Shown one piece after another: positions 18,631 through 28,070 of a stretch of DNA of 64,000 bases. The first letter of the stretch is position 1; the number at the start of each line of letters is the position of its first letter. A model generated the notes under the pieces. That model was not told the DNA's origin, did no database searches, and saw only the letters and a program-made list of their open reading frames with translations. Source of the stretch: Dyella humicola (GTDB taxonomy: Bacteria; Pseudomonadota; Gammaproteobacteria; Xanthomonadales; Rhodanobacteraceae); contig NZ_JAPDPC010000005.1 in assembly GCF_026283945.1 (NCBI RefSeq), positions 1 to 64,000 on the forward strand, read 5' to 3'. The translations under genes were made by a program, and so were the position numbers.

Positions 18631-19362
18631 ATGGCAGCACGCAAGGGCAAAGGTCGCCAGGCCGTCCGCAATAACAGCGGTGGCATGCCGGGCTGGGGTT
18701 GGGCCGTCATCGGCATCCTGATCGGTGCCGTGCTGATGTTCGTGGCGAGTGGCCATCTGCCGATGGCGCCGCGCCCCAACGATGGCCCGCAACCCAATCC
18801 CCAGGCCACCGCCCAGCGCGGTAGCGACGCCGGTGCCGCGGCCTCGGAATCCACCTCGGCCACCGACAACTCCCCGGCGCCGAAGAAGCCTCAGTACGAC
18901 TTCTACTCCGTGCTGTCGGAAAAGGAAGTTCGTATTCCCGACGCCGTGATCAGCGCCCAGGCCAAGGCCGAGCAGCAGCAGAAGCAACAGGCCCAGCAGG
19001 CGGCCCAGAGCGCTGCCCAGCAGCAGGCCACCGTGCAGAAACCGGCGAATGCACCGGTCGCGGTCGCCGAGGCCGTTACCGCCGCCCCCGAGGCTGCCGT
19101 GAAAGCGCCGCCCCCGGCACCGGGTGCGGGAGGTTACCTGCTGCAGGTCGGCGCCTTCCCGAGCCCGGCTGACGCCGAGACGCTCAAGGCCAAGCTCGCC
19201 ATGCAAGGTTTCGTCGCCAATGTCGCTTCCGTCAGCGTCAACGGCCAGACCTACAACCGCGTGCGCCTGGGCCCGTTCCATTCGGCCACCGAACTGGAGA
19301 CCGCCAAACAGCGTCTCGCGTCGGCCGGCATTAATGCGATTGCGTTGAAGGAAGGCAGGTAA
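18631..19362 (+). CDS. SPOR domain protein (FtsN-like)
   Basis: A 243-residue inner-membrane protein: one membrane segment (about 23-41), a long Gln/Ala/Pro-rich periplasmic linker, and a C-terminal SPOR domain (about 165-240, beginning YLLQVGAFPSPADAETLKAK), which binds denuded septal glycan strands. Its topology matches FtsN, and it follows argS without a gap (TAA then ATG), as FtsN-like genes do in Xanthomonadales. A strong terminator follows. Confidence 0.9.
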   Translation: MAARKGKGRQAVRNNSGGMPGWGWAVIGILIGAVLMFVASGHLPMAPRPNDGPQPNPQATAQRGSDAGAAASESTSATDNSPAPKKPQYDFYSVLSEKEVRIPDAVISAQAKAEQQQKQQAQQAAQSAAQQQATVQKPANAPVAVAEAVTAAPEAAVKAPPPAPGAGGYLLQVGAFPSPADAETLKAKLAMQGFVANVASVSVNGQTYNRVRLGPFHSATELETAKQRLASAGINAIALKEGR

Positions 19363-19390
19363 GACGCTTTCCGCGCTCAGTGAAGCCGAA

Positions 19391-19421
19391 AAGGCCGTGT
19401 CGCGAGACACGGCCTTTTTTT
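19391..19421 (+). terminator. Rho-independent terminator of the argS operon
   Basis: An 11-bp perfect stem, AAGGCCGTGTC / GACACGGCCTT, with a GCGA loop, runs straight into a T-run (19415-19421). It lies 28 bp after the SPOR gene stop. Confidence 0.93.
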
Positions 19422-19440
19422 ACTTCTCGCTGGGCAGGAA

Positions 19441-20301
19441 TCAGCGCTTGCGCTTGAGCCGAATCAACGCCGAGATGTCTTCGTCACCGTAGCCCTGGCT
19501 CATCAGCTCGGCATAGTCGGCGAGTGAGCGCTCGATCACGTTGCGGCTGGTGCCGGCACTTTCGGCAATCTGGCGCACGATGCCCAGATCCTTGTGCAGC
19601 AGGCCCAATTTGAAGCCCACGCTGAATTCGTCGCGCAGCATGGTGGCGCCACGCTTTTCGAGGAACCAGTTGCCGGCCGCGCCAGCACCCAGCGTGGGCA
19701 GCAAGCGCTCGGGATCGAGGCCCAGCGCTTCACCGAGTGCGAGACCTTCGCACACGCCTTGCGCAATACCCGCCACCAGCACCTGGTTCACAGCCTTGGT
19801 GGCCTGGCCGGCACCGACGGCACCTAGATGTGTAATGCGCAGCGCATACGCTTCCAGTACGGGGCGTGCACGTTCGAGCACGTCGGCATCGCCGCCTACC
19901 ATCACCGATAGCTTGCCGCTCTTCGCGCCTTCGACACCACCGGATACCGGTGCATCGAGGAAGTACGCACTGACCGCGGACAGGCGCGCGGCCGCCTGCT
20001 TGGCGGTATCCGGTGCGACCGTGGAGTGGTCCACCACGATCGCGCCCTTCCTGAGGTGCGGCGCGAGTGCGTCGACCGTGCCCAGCACGTCGGCATCCGC
20101 GGTGACGCACAGGGCGATCACGTCGCATTGCGCCGCCAGCTCGGCCAGCGGCGGCGCGGCTACGCCGAGTTCCTTCGCCACGGCATCGGCATTGGCCTTC
20201 GTGCGACTCGACACGGCATGAAGCAAGCCGTGTGCCTTCAGATGCCCTGCCATCGGCGTGCCCATGGCGCCGAGCCCGATAAATGCTGCCTTGAGACTCA
20301 T
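19441..20301 (-). CDS. NAD(P)-dependent beta-hydroxyacid dehydrogenase (3-hydroxyisobutyrate dehydrogenase family)
   Basis: A 286-residue enzyme of the HIBADH/GarR family. The Rossmann motif FIGLGAMGTPMAGHL is at the N-terminus, DAPVSGG is the substrate-binding motif, and the catalytic lysine region is GAGQATKAVNQ. The ATG at 20301 has AGGAAAC upstream. It is the last gene of a tight operon with patatin, adc and bdhA. The natural substrate (3-hydroxyisobutyrate, tartronate semialdehyde or another) cannot be set from sequence. Confidence 0.88.
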   Translation of the reverse strand: MSLKAAFIGLGAMGTPMAGHLKAHGLLHAVSSRTKANADAVAKELGVAAPPLAELAAQCDVIALCVTADADVLGTVDALAPHLRKGAIVVDHSTVAPDTAKQAAARLSAVSAYFLDAPVSGGVEGAKSGKLSVMVGGDADVLERARPVLEAYALRITHLGAVGAGQATKAVNQVLVAGIAQGVCEGLALGEALGLDPERLLPTLGAGAAGNWFLEKRGATMLRDEFSVGFKLGLLHKDLGIVRQIAESAGTSRNVIERSLADYAELMSQGYGDEDISALIRLKRKR

Positions 20302-20317
20302 GGTGTTTCCTGATTGA

Positions 20318-21508
20318 TCAATCTTCGCAGTGGACGTCGTGGGTAATAAAAGGATGTTCGGCACTCGGCCGTTCGAACCAGGTCGGCTCGGCCAGGGTGC
20401 ATTGCATGTCGTCCATACCGGCATTCCAGTGCTGGCGCATGCTGTCGAGGCTGAACTCGTAGTCTTTGTAATGTCCTTCGTAGGGCTTGTTGCGATAGAT
20501 GAGATGGAACAGGTTGACCAGGGCGCTGCTGGCGTAGATCTCGGCGTGACGATAGGCAGGATGGTTGCGCTGGTCTTCCGGCACCAGGGCCATCACATCG
20601 TGCAGCACGCGCTCTTGTCGCTGGCGCAAGCTCATGTATTCGGTGATCAGGCGTGTGCGGCTGGAGTACTGGATGTCCTTGGTGCGCGAAGTCACTTCCG
20701 CCAGATCGCTCGGCAACTCGCCACGCGAACTCCACAGATCCACCTGGAATATCAGCGAATCGCACCGCGCTGCATCCGACAATACCTTGTAGAGCGGCGT
20801 ATTGGAGACCATACCGCCGTCCCAGTAAAACTCGCCATTGATCTCGATCGCGGGAAAGCCGGGCGGCAAGGCGCCCGATGCCATGAAATGCTCGACGCGC
20901 AGCGGGCCTTCGGTGTTGTCGAAGTAGGCGAAGTTGCCCGTGCGCACATTGACGGCGCCCACCGACACGCGCATCGAGGTCTTGTGGTTGATGCGGTCGA
21001 AATCGACCAGTCGCTCCAGCGTGAGCTTCAAGGGCGCCGTGTCGTACCAGCTCGCCGTGGCCGGAGAGGCGTTCCATGGCATCAACGGGAAGGGCCGCGG
21101 ATAAAAGAAGCCAGGCTGCCCCTCGGTAAGCGCGCGAAACGCCGCCCAGCCACTCTGGACGTTTTGCCAGGTCAGCTGCCACGCTCCCGGCTCCAGCGGC
21201 GGCGTGGGCCACACCGGCAACAGCGGTGGACGACATATGGCCTGCCAGAACTCGCGCAAACGTTCGACCCGGCGCTCCGGCGCGTTGCCGGCGATGATCG
21301 CCGCGTTGAGCGCGCCGATGGAGATGCCGGCGACCCAGTTGGGATGGATGCCAGCCTCGTCCAACGACTGGTATACCCCCGCCTGATACGCGCCCAGCGC
21401 GCCTCCGCCCTGCAATACCAGGGCGGTGACCTGATATTGCCTATGGTGCTCTCGCGCAAGCTCCTGGTCGGTCATTTTCAGTGCTGATGGGTTCTTACGG
21501 ACGTCCAT
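20318..21508 (-). CDS. Patatin-like phospholipase with C-terminal DUF3734-type region
   Basis: A 396-residue acyl hydrolase. The oxyanion motif GGGALGAYQ (34-42), the nucleophile elbow GISIGA (Ser63) and the DGG motif (Asp230) give the Ser-Asp dyad of patatins. The C-terminal part (about 290-390) is of the type called DUF3734. It lies 15 bp after adc and 16 bp before the HIBADH gene. Linkage to adc and bdhA suggests work on polyhydroxybutyrate granules or membrane lipids, which is inference. Confidence 0.88.
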   Translation of the reverse strand: MDVRKNPSALKMTDQELAREHHRQYQVTALVLQGGGALGAYQAGVYQSLDEAGIHPNWVAGISIGALNAAIIAGNAPERRVERLREFWQAICRPPLLPVWPTPPLEPGAWQLTWQNVQSGWAAFRALTEGQPGFFYPRPFPLMPWNASPATASWYDTAPLKLTLERLVDFDRINHKTSMRVSVGAVNVRTGNFAYFDNTEGPLRVEHFMASGALPPGFPAIEINGEFYWDGGMVSNTPLYKVLSDAARCDSLIFQVDLWSSRGELPSDLAEVTSRTKDIQYSSRTRLITEYMSLRQRQERVLHDVMALVPEDQRNHPAYRHAEIYASSALVNLFHLIYRNKPYEGHYKDYEFSLDSMRQHWNAGMDDMQCTLAEPTWFERPSAEHPFITHDVHCED

Positions 21509-21523
21509 ACGGATTAACCCTGT

Positions 21524-22264
21524 TCAATCGGCCAGATAGTCGTACACGACCGTGCCCAGGTCGAGCGTCAGGTCGGTGATGAAGTGTAGGGCCGACTCCA
21601 CGTTCAGCACTGGCAGGTCGGCCACGGGCGCCAGTGCATGAGGATGCAGTTCGAGCGAGGCCGGGCCGGTCCAGGCACCCTTGAGCGTGACGTTGGTGGT
21701 GTAGTAGCGAACCAGCTCGCAAATGCGCGGCGTACCGTCCACGTGCGGGATTATCTTCAACAGGTAGTTGGGCGCCGCCAATCCGGCCAGGATCGCGTCG
21801 CGATCGGCCTCGCGGTGCTTGAAACCCATGGTGGCCTTGGCCACGCGCACCTTGCCGTAGTCGAGCGTGCCGACGATGGTGTCGATCTCGGTATCCAGCA
21901 CCGGGCTGGCGAGCTTCTTCGGGAAGCCCCACAACTCGCGACCACCCGCGATCGGCGGGTGGTCGTTGAGGTACATCGAATGCACATAGCTTCCCCGCTC
22001 GCCGCGGAAGCTCACGGGAATCACCTGGCCCGACTCGGTGTAGTCGCCGAAGCCGGTGGAATCGGGCATGCGGATGAATTCGTACTTCACCAGCGGCTGC
22101 TCGATCTCCAGTGGTTCGGGTACCACCGCGCGCAACGCATCCAGATCGGTGCGATAGGTGACGACGAGGAACTCGCGGTTGACGAATCGATACGGTCCCG
22201 GCGGAAAGGCCGGGCTGGTCAGTGGCATGGCAAAAGCGTTCGCTAAAACGTCGGCAATCTTCAC
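21524..22264 (-). CDS. adc: Acetoacetate decarboxylase
   Basis: Decarboxylates acetoacetate to acetone and CO2 through a Schiff base. The 246-residue product carries the active-site GFPKKLA (K116 is the Schiff-base lysine, K117 the pKa-perturbing one), preceded by the conserved ELW. GTG at 22264 was chosen because AGGATCGCCA precedes it; the longer 263-residue frame adds a low-complexity Pro-rich start. It belongs to the bdhA-adc-patatin operon and would consume the acetoacetate that BdhA makes. Confidence 0.92.
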   Translation of the reverse strand: MKIADVLANAFAMPLTSPAFPPGPYRFVNREFLVVTYRTDLDALRAVVPEPLEIEQPLVKYEFIRMPDSTGFGDYTESGQVIPVSFRGERGSYVHSMYLNDHPPIAGGRELWGFPKKLASPVLDTEIDTIVGTLDYGKVRVAKATMGFKHREADRDAILAGLAAPNYLLKIIPHVDGTPRICELVRYYTTNVTLKGAWTGPASLELHPHALAPVADLPVLNVESALHFITDLTLDLGTVVYDYLAD

Positions 22265-22459
22265 TGGCGATCCTTGTGGGGGAAGCGAGGGTCGGGGAGG
22301 CCGAGCCGCATGCATGCCTTATCGGTCCGCGGGCGAGGGACGCGCAACGAAGGAGCGGTCGCAGCAGCCGTGCCGACAGGTTCGCCGGCACGCGCTGCCG
22401 GGCGCCCTCGCTACGCATCTTCGGCCTCTCCATGCGGGCCGCATGCGACGCGCCATCCG

Positions 22460-23245
22460 CTACTGCATATACCAGCCGTGGCTGACCACGATGGATTGCC
22501 CGGTCAGCGCGGCCGAGGGGAAGGTAGCGAGATACAGCGCGGTCTGCGCAATGTCCTCGACGGTGGTGAACACGCCATCCACGGTGTCCTTGAGCATCAC
22601 GTTCTTGATCACGTCGGCCTCGCTGATACCCAGCTCCTTGGCCTGTTCCGGAATCTGCTTCTCCACCAGCGGCGTGCGCACGAAGCCGGGGCAGATCACA
22701 TGCGAGCGAACGTTGTGCGCCGCGCCTTCTTTCGCCAGCGTGCGCGCGAGGCCGAGCAAGCCGTGCTTGGCGGTGACGTAGGCCGATTTCAGTTTGGACG
22801 CTTCGTGCGAATGCACCGAACCCATATAGATCACGATGCCGCCGCGGTCGTCCTTGTACATATGCTGCAGCGCGGCCTTGGTGGTGAGGAAGCCGCCATC
22901 GAGATGGATGGCCAGCATTTTCTTCCAGTCGGCGAAGGCGAACTGCTCGATCGGATTGATGATCTGCACGCCAGCGTTGGAAATAAGAATATCCAGATGG
23001 CCAAACGCGGCGACGACCTTGTCGGTGCCTGCATTGACGGCGGCCTCATCGGTTACGTCCATGGCAATGCCGATCGCCTTGCCGCCGGCTGCCTTGATCT
23101 CGTTCGCCGTGGCGTCTGCCGCCTGCTGGTTGATGTCGGCGATGGCGACCGCCGCACCGTTCTTCGCATACAACTCGGCGATCGCCTTGCCGAGGCCACT
23201 GGCCGCGCCAGTGATGAGTGCCACCTTGCCGTCGAGACTTGCCAT
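22460..23245 (-). CDS. bdhA: 3-hydroxybutyrate dehydrogenase
   Basis: NAD-dependent interconversion of D-3-hydroxybutyrate and acetoacetate. The 261-residue classical SDR has [14 protein letters not shown], the catalytic Ser in GSVHSHEAS and YVTAK, with the VHSHEAS and [20 protein letters not shown] signatures of BdhA. ATG at 23245 follows AGGAG. It is first in the likely operon bdhA-adc-patatin-HIBADH; a 195-bp gap to adc could hold a second promoter. Confidence 0.92.
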   Translation of the reverse strand: MASLDGKVALITGAASGLGKAIAELYAKNGAAVAIADINQQAADATANEIKAAGGKAIGIAMDVTDEAAVNAGTDKVVAAFGHLDILISNAGVQIINPIEQFAFADWKKMLAIHLDGGFLTTKAALQHMYKDDRGGIVIYMGSVHSHEASKLKSAYVTAKHGLLGLARTLAKEGAAHNVRSHVICPGFVRTPLVEKQIPEQAKELGISEADVIKNVMLKDTVDGVFTTVEDIAQTALYLATFPSAALTGQSIVVSHGWYMQ

Positions 23246-23357
23246 AACCACTCCTGTGCTGATGGGGAACGGGGAAGCTTGAACAGTTGCCGTTGTGCGA
23301 CCAGCCCTTGTCGAGCGACTCAGGCTGGCACGCGTCACAGGGCGGCGGCTTGAAGGT

Positions 23358-25247
23358 TTAGCGCACGCCCTCGGACAGGTAGGTATAGCCGGTCAAACCT
23401 TCGTTGAGCGTGACGAAGAGCTGGTCGGCCGCGTCGCCCTGCACGCCCGCCGCGGCGATGCGCTCACGATAGCTGCGACGCAGGACTTCGAGGTCGTAGC
23501 CGACGTAATCGAGCATCAGATCGGTGGTGTCGCCGCGACGCTTGTGCGCAAAGACATACGAGTCGCCTTCCACGCGCACGTTCACCGCATCGGTGTCCCC
23601 GAACAGGTTGTGGATGTCGCCCAGCGTCTCCTGGTAGGCACCCACCATGAAGATGCCGAGGCGATAGCTTTCGTTGTCCTTCAGCGCATGCAGCGGCAGA
23701 CTTACGTCCACGCCTTCGGCGTCGACGTAATGATCGATACGACCATCCGAATCGCAGGTAAGATCGACGATGACGCCGCGGCGGGTGGGCTCTTCGTCCA
23801 GTCGTGCAATTGGTGCGATCGGGAAGATCTGCTCGATCGCCCAGATATCCGGCACCGATTCGAACACCGAGAAATTGACGAAGTATTTGTCGACCAGTTT
23901 CTCATCCAGCTCGTCCAGCGCCTGGCGATGCGAACGCTCGGCCGGCAGCAGGCGCAGGCGCACCGCATTGGCGATGGCGTAGTACATGTCGTCCAGCCGC
24001 GCGCGGTCGTCCAAGGTGAGCTGGCCTAGCGCGTACAAGGTCTGGCCTTCGACGAGGTGATGCTGCGCTTCGTGGAACAGCTCAAGCGCGGGACGCGCAT
24101 CGAGTTCTGCCCAGGTCTCGCGCAGGCGACGCAACACGGCGGGTTCAGCCTCGTGTGCCGCAGGAATGTTGCCGGCGGGCACCGGCTCCACCTCGGTCAC
24201 GTTCACCACCATCACGGCGTGATGCGCGGTCATCGCGCGGCCGGCCTCGGTGATGATGTGCGGCGCCGGCAGGTTTTCTTCGACCACCGCCTCGGCCAGC
24301 GACTGCACGATGGTCGCCGCGTATTGTTCGATCGAATAATTGATGGAGTTGTGGCTGCGCGAGCGCGAGCCTTCGTAGTCCACGCCCAGGCCACCGCCGA
24401 CGTCGACGATCTCCAGCGGCACGCCCATGCGCTTGAGCTCCACGAAGTAACGTGTCGCCTCACGCATGCCCGAGGCGATGTCGCGCACGTTGGAAATCTG
24501 CGAGCCCATGTGGAAGTGCTGCAGCTTCAGCGTGTGCTTGAGGCCGGCCTGGTCCAGGCGCTCCACCAGGGTCAGCACCTGGCTGGGCGAGAGGCCGAAC
24601 TTGCCCTTGTCGCCGCCGGTGTTCTGCCATTTGCCGGCGCCGATCGAGGCGAGCCGCACTCGTACACCGAGCAGCGGCTCGACGTTGAGCGCCTTCGCTT
24701 CGCTGAACACATGGTCCAGCTCGGACAGTTTCTCGATCACGATGTGCACGCGCAGGCCGAGCTTGAGGCCAATCAGCGCCAGGCGCACGTACTCGCGGTC
24801 CTTGTAACCATTGCAGATGACGATGCTGCCGGGACGAGCCATGGCCAGCACGGCCATCAGCTCGGGCTTGGAGCCGGCTTCGAGGCCAAAGCCATGTTCG
24901 CCCGCCGCCACCAGCTCGCCGGCCACGCCACGCTGCTGGTTCACCTTGATCGGATAGACGGCCGTGTAGCCGCCCGCATAGCTCCATTCGCCGATGGCCT
25001 TGGCGAACGCGTCCTGCAGGCGCTTCAGACGATCAGCCAGGATGTCGGGGAAGCGCACAAGCAACGGCAGGCGCAAGCCTTCAGCGCGGGCGCGGTCGAC
25101 GATGGCCGGCAGCGACAGCGCCGGGCCGTGGGCGCCGTGGGGGCGCATGACGATATGACCTGCTGCATCCACGTCCACATAGCCGTCGCCCCAATGCGGG
25201 ACGGCGTAGGTGTGGCGGGCAGCATCAATGTTCCAGTGCTTCGACAT
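23358..25247 (-). CDS. speA: Biosynthetic arginine decarboxylase
   Basis: PLP enzyme (fold III) making agmatine from arginine, the first step to putrescine. The 629-residue product has the PLP-lysine region [31 protein letters not shown] and [13 protein letters not shown]. The ATG at 25247 follows AGGAG. It is divergent from speE with a 292-bp shared gap, so the spermidine pathway genes are grouped; the agmatine-to-putrescine enzymes are not in the window. Confidence 0.96.
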   Translation of the reverse strand: MSKHWNIDAARHTYAVPHWGDGYVDVDAAGHIVMRPHGAHGPALSLPAIVDRARAEGLRLPLLVRFPDILADRLKRLQDAFAKAIGEWSYAGGYTAVYPIKVNQQRGVAGELVAAGEHGFGLEAGSKPELMAVLAMARPGSIVICNGYKDREYVRLALIGLKLGLRVHIVIEKLSELDHVFSEAKALNVEPLLGVRVRLASIGAGKWQNTGGDKGKFGLSPSQVLTLVERLDQAGLKHTLKLQHFHMGSQISNVRDIASGMREATRYFVELKRMGVPLEIVDVGGGLGVDYEGSRSRSHNSINYSIEQYAATIVQSLAEAVVEENLPAPHIITEAGRAMTAHHAVMVVNVTEVEPVPAGNIPAAHEAEPAVLRRLRETWAELDARPALELFHEAQHHLVEGQTLYALGQLTLDDRARLDDMYYAIANAVRLRLLPAERSHRQALDELDEKLVDKYFVNFSVFESVPDIWAIEQIFPIAPIARLDEEPTRRGVIVDLTCDSDGRIDHYVDAEGVDVSLPLHALKDNESYRLGIFMVGAYQETLGDIHNLFGDTDAVNVRVEGDSYVFAHKRRGDTTDLMLDYVGYDLEVLRRSYRERIAAAGVQGDAADQLFVTLNEGLTGYTYLSEGVR

Positions 25248-25539
25248 GGAGGGCTCCTTGTACAACGGGCGTGTGACACCCTAAACATGTCGTCGCAGCG
25301 GCGAGCCTTGACGCTCTTGCTCGGTGAGAGCACGAAGTCAGCCGGCCGGAAGCCTCGCACGCCGCGGGGCCGGATTGACTTGGCGGGCCGCTGGCGGAAT
25401 CGCGTGACGGGCCGGACGGGTATTGTAACGGCCTGCTGTGACAATGTGCCTGCGGCGGTTTCCCGCGTTGGCGCCCAGTGGATGCCATTGCGGCTACAAT
25501 CTGCGGCCTTTAAACCCTCAAGATTTCTCAGGATTCGCC

Positions 25540-26394
25540 ATGTCGCAGCAGCTCACCTGGTTCACCGAAGCCCACCAGGCCTCCGGCTCTTCCATCGGAT
25601 ATCGCGTGGAGAAGCTGCTTCATGCCGAGAAGACCCCGTTCCAGACCATCGAGATCTACCAGACCACCGACTGGGGCAACCTGATGGTCATCGACGGCTG
25701 CGTGATGCTGACCAGCCGCGACAACTTCCTCTATCACGAGATGATGACCCACCCGGCGCTGTTCACCCATGCGCGCGCCAAGCGCGTGGTGATCATTGGC
25801 GGCGGCGACTGCGGCACGCTGCGCGAAGTGCTCAAGCACGAGGAAGTGGAGTCGGCCGTGCAGGTCGAGATCGACGAGCGCGTCACTCGCCTGGCCGAGC
25901 AGTATTTTCCGGAACTGTGCGAGTCCAACCATGACCCGCGCGCCGAGCTGCTGTTCATCGACGGCATCAAGTACATGGCTGAGGCCGAGCCGGAGTCGCT
26001 GGACCTGATCATCGTCGACTCGACCGATCCGGTGGGTCCGGCCGAGGGTCTGTTCAATGCCGCGTTCTATGCCAGCTGTTACAAGGCCCTGCGCCACGGC
26101 GGCATCCTGGTGCAGCAGAGCGAATCGCCGCTGGTCCACCTGGAGCTGATCAAGTCGATGCGCTCCGCCATGCGTACGGCCGGCTTCAGCGCCGTGAAGA
26201 CGTTGCCGTTCCCGCAGCCCTGCTACCCCACCGGCTGGTGGAGCTGCACCATGGTGCGCAAGGGCGGCGACCTGGCTGGATTCCGCGAGCGCGGCGCCCT
26301 CAGCAAGAACTTCCCCACCCGCTACTACAACGCCGAGATCCATAAGGGCGCGCTGGCCCAGCCAGAATTCATGCGCGAAGCGCTGGGCGAGTAA
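25540..26394 (+). CDS. speE: Spermidine synthase
   Basis: Transfers aminopropyl from decarboxylated SAM to putrescine. The 284-residue product has GGGDCGTLREVLKH (dcSAM binding), the aminopropyltransferase signature DLIIVDSTDPVGPAEGLF and QPCYPTGWW. The more usual GGGDGG(T/S) motif reads GGGDCGT here, a normal variant in this order. ATG at 25540 follows AGGA. Divergent from speA. Confidence 0.95.
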   Translation: MSQQLTWFTEAHQASGSSIGYRVEKLLHAEKTPFQTIEIYQTTDWGNLMVIDGCVMLTSRDNFLYHEMMTHPALFTHARAKRVVIIGGGDCGTLREVLKHEEVESAVQVEIDERVTRLAEQYFPELCESNHDPRAELLFIDGIKYMAEAEPESLDLIIVDSTDPVGPAEGLFNAAFYASCYKALRHGGILVQQSESPLVHLELIKSMRSAMRTAGFSAVKTLPFPQPCYPTGWWSCTMVRKGGDLAGFRERGALSKNFPTRYYNAEIHKGALAQPEFMREALGE

Positions 26395-26403
26395 GCCCCT
26401 TTA

Positions 26404-26485
26404 TGTAGGAGCCCACCCACTGGGCGAAACGCCGACAAAGCGACAAGGCCATGGCGCCGTGTCGCGCACTGGGTGCGCTCCTACA
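26404..26485. repeat. REP-like inverted pair
   Basis: TGTAGGAG (26404-26411) and CTCCTACA (26478-26485) bound two head-to-head copies of a short imperfect palindrome; each reads outward-in as TGTAGGAGCsCACCCAsTGsGCGA (s = G or C). This is the layout of a REP pair. It fills the gap between the convergent ends of speE and a small membrane gene. Confidence 0.7.
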
Positions 26486-26490
26486 CAAGA

Positions 26491-26691
26491 TCAAAATAGC
26501 GTCGAGCGAACCTTGGGCAGCACCACCAGGAGCAGCGTTGCGAGCGGCCCGATCACCAGCGACAGCAGAAACCACAGCAGGCCACTGCGATTCTTGCCCT
26601 GGGCAAGACCCGCATTGATCAGCGCCAGCGTGCCCCAGCCGACAAACCAGGGCGCCGCACGCCCATCGGCCAATATGGAAAGATCATTCAC
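26491..26691 (-). CDS. Small membrane protein, function unknown
   Basis: A 66-residue protein starting at GTG 26691, chosen because AGGAG lies about 8 nt upstream. Two hydrophobic segments are seen: a weaker one (about 12-28) and a strong C-terminal one, LLWFLLSLVIGPLATLLLVV. I do not recognise a characterised family. It ends 5 bp from the REP-like pair. Confidence 0.6.
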   Translation of the reverse strand: MNDLSILADGRAAPWFVGWGTLALINAGLAQGKNRSGLLWFLLSLVIGPLATLLLVVLPKVRSTLF

Positions 26692-26857
26692 TACCTGTCT
26701 CCTGTTTTGCGCAGGATGATAGAGACACCCCGAACGCTGCGAAGCGGCCATGCTAGCAAGCCCAGAGGCATTCTCGCGCCCCGGCCGTACCCCTGAATCA
26801 GGCGAGCTTAATGCGGGAACAGTATGCTGACGGCTTCGTTTTGCGAAGGATTACCCG

Positions 26858-27889
26858 ATGCTCGGACAGCGCCTTTTAACGCTCGGCCTGGCTTTTGCCG
26901 CCGTTGCGAACCCGGTTTTTGCGGCGCAATCAGCCGCCACGGGCCATTCGGCCGCTTCCACCGACGCCCAGCAGGCCGCACGCCGCAAGGCACTGATCGC
27001 CTTCCAGCGTGACCTGGTCAGCGTCATCGCGCCCCAGGCCGAGCCCCTACCGCTGCTCGGTGGCGCCCTGCTGGCGCGGCCTTTGAGCGACCAGCCCGAC
27101 TTCAACAGCTTCCACAGCCTGATCGAGCGCGCTGCTCAGGCGCCCAATGCCGGCCCCGAGATCAACTGGACCCGGCTGACCGATTGCGACACCAAGGCCG
27201 ATGCCTGCCCGAATCCCGACGCCCTGGCCAAGCTCGTCGCCCAGGCGCCGGACAACGCCGCAGTGTGGCTGCTGAAGCTTGGGCTCGATAGCCACGACGA
27301 CAAGGGCGCGGCCGCTCGCGAGGACCTGGCCAAGGCTGCCGCGGCCAAGCTGTACGACGACTACACCGGAGCCAGCCTCAAGGCGTTGGCTACCACGGTC
27401 ACGCTGCTGCCGCCGCCGCCCGCCGTGATCAACCCGCTATCCGCCACCGGCGCCTCCGGCGTGCAGGTCATGATGGTGTTCGGCCTGGCCAGCACGCAGC
27501 CGCAGCCCGGCCTGCAGGCCACCGCACGGCTGTGCGAGGCCGCCGGGGACGACAAGTCGATCAAGGACGACTGCCTCAAGCTGGCCAAGACGCTGGAATG
27601 GAGTTCCAGTCCGTTGGCCCGTTCGCTCGGCCTGCATTTGCGCGAGGTCCTGTCGGACGATCCGGCGCAGCAGGAAGACGCCCGCCGCGCCCGCCGCAAC
27701 CTGGTCTGGCAGGTGCAGAATTTCGGCCAACTCTCCGCGCGCGCCCAGGGCGATTTGGGGCTGGCCCAACATTTGCTGGCGCTGGCGCGCTCCGGCGGCA
27801 CCGAGATGAGCCTGCTGCTGACCGCGTTGCACGACTTCAATATCAACGTGGATGCACCTGCCGACTGGGAACCGAACAAGTCGAGCTGA
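26858..27889 (+). CDS. Exported protein of unknown function
   Basis: A 343-residue protein with a signal peptide (1-22, ending VFA) and no membrane segment after it. It is Ala/Leu/Asp-rich and probably largely helical. The four cysteines (two in DCDTKADAC, two around residues 225-240) could form disulfides. GAAGGATT precedes the ATG. No family is recognised. It is followed by the very strong hairpin at 27917-27970. Confidence 0.7.
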   Translation: MLGQRLLTLGLAFAAVANPVFAAQSAATGHSAASTDAQQAARRKALIAFQRDLVSVIAPQAEPLPLLGGALLARPLSDQPDFNSFHSLIERAAQAPNAGPEINWTRLTDCDTKADACPNPDALAKLVAQAPDNAAVWLLKLGLDSHDDKGAAAREDLAKAAAAKLYDDYTGASLKALATTVTLLPPPPAVINPLSATGASGVQVMMVFGLASTQPQPGLQATARLCEAAGDDKSIKDDCLKLAKTLEWSSSPLARSLGLHLREVLSDDPAQQEDARRARRNLVWQVQNFGQLSARAQGDLGLAQHLLALARSGGTEMSLLLTALHDFNINVDAPADWEPNKSS

Positions 27890-27916
27890 GGGCCGGTTCA
27901 AGGTCTCTCTTTGGCG

Positions 27917-27970
27917 ACGAGCCCCCTCCCGACCTCCCTGCGACCCCAGGGAGGTCGGGAGGGGGCTCGT
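27917..27970. repeat. Perfect 24-bp inverted repeat (hairpin), possible small palindromic element
   Basis: The 24-nt arms (27917-27940 and 27947-27970) are perfectly complementary and enclose only 6 nt (CGACCC). The outer flanks also show weaker complementarity, from GTTCAAGG (about 27897) to CCTTTGAAC (about 27991). There is no T-run, so this is not a standard terminator. It looks like an REP or MITE-type palindrome between two genes on the same strand. Confidence 0.75.
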
Positions 27971-28070
27971 GGCGGAGCGGAGCCTTTGAACAGACTCTGA
28001 GAAACAGGCTTGCCTCGCCGCCCCACCCTTCGTGTAGGCTGGACCCCAGCTTGGACACAGAGGCAGCATC

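Noticed and set aside
20330-21487. 385-codon frame opposite the patatin gene
   Set aside because: Shadow frame; the patatin Ser-Asp motifs lie on the other strand.
24057-25934. 625-codon frame opposite speA and running into speE
   Set aside because: Long antisense frame with low-complexity His/Arg/Val composition; both speA and speE are certain.
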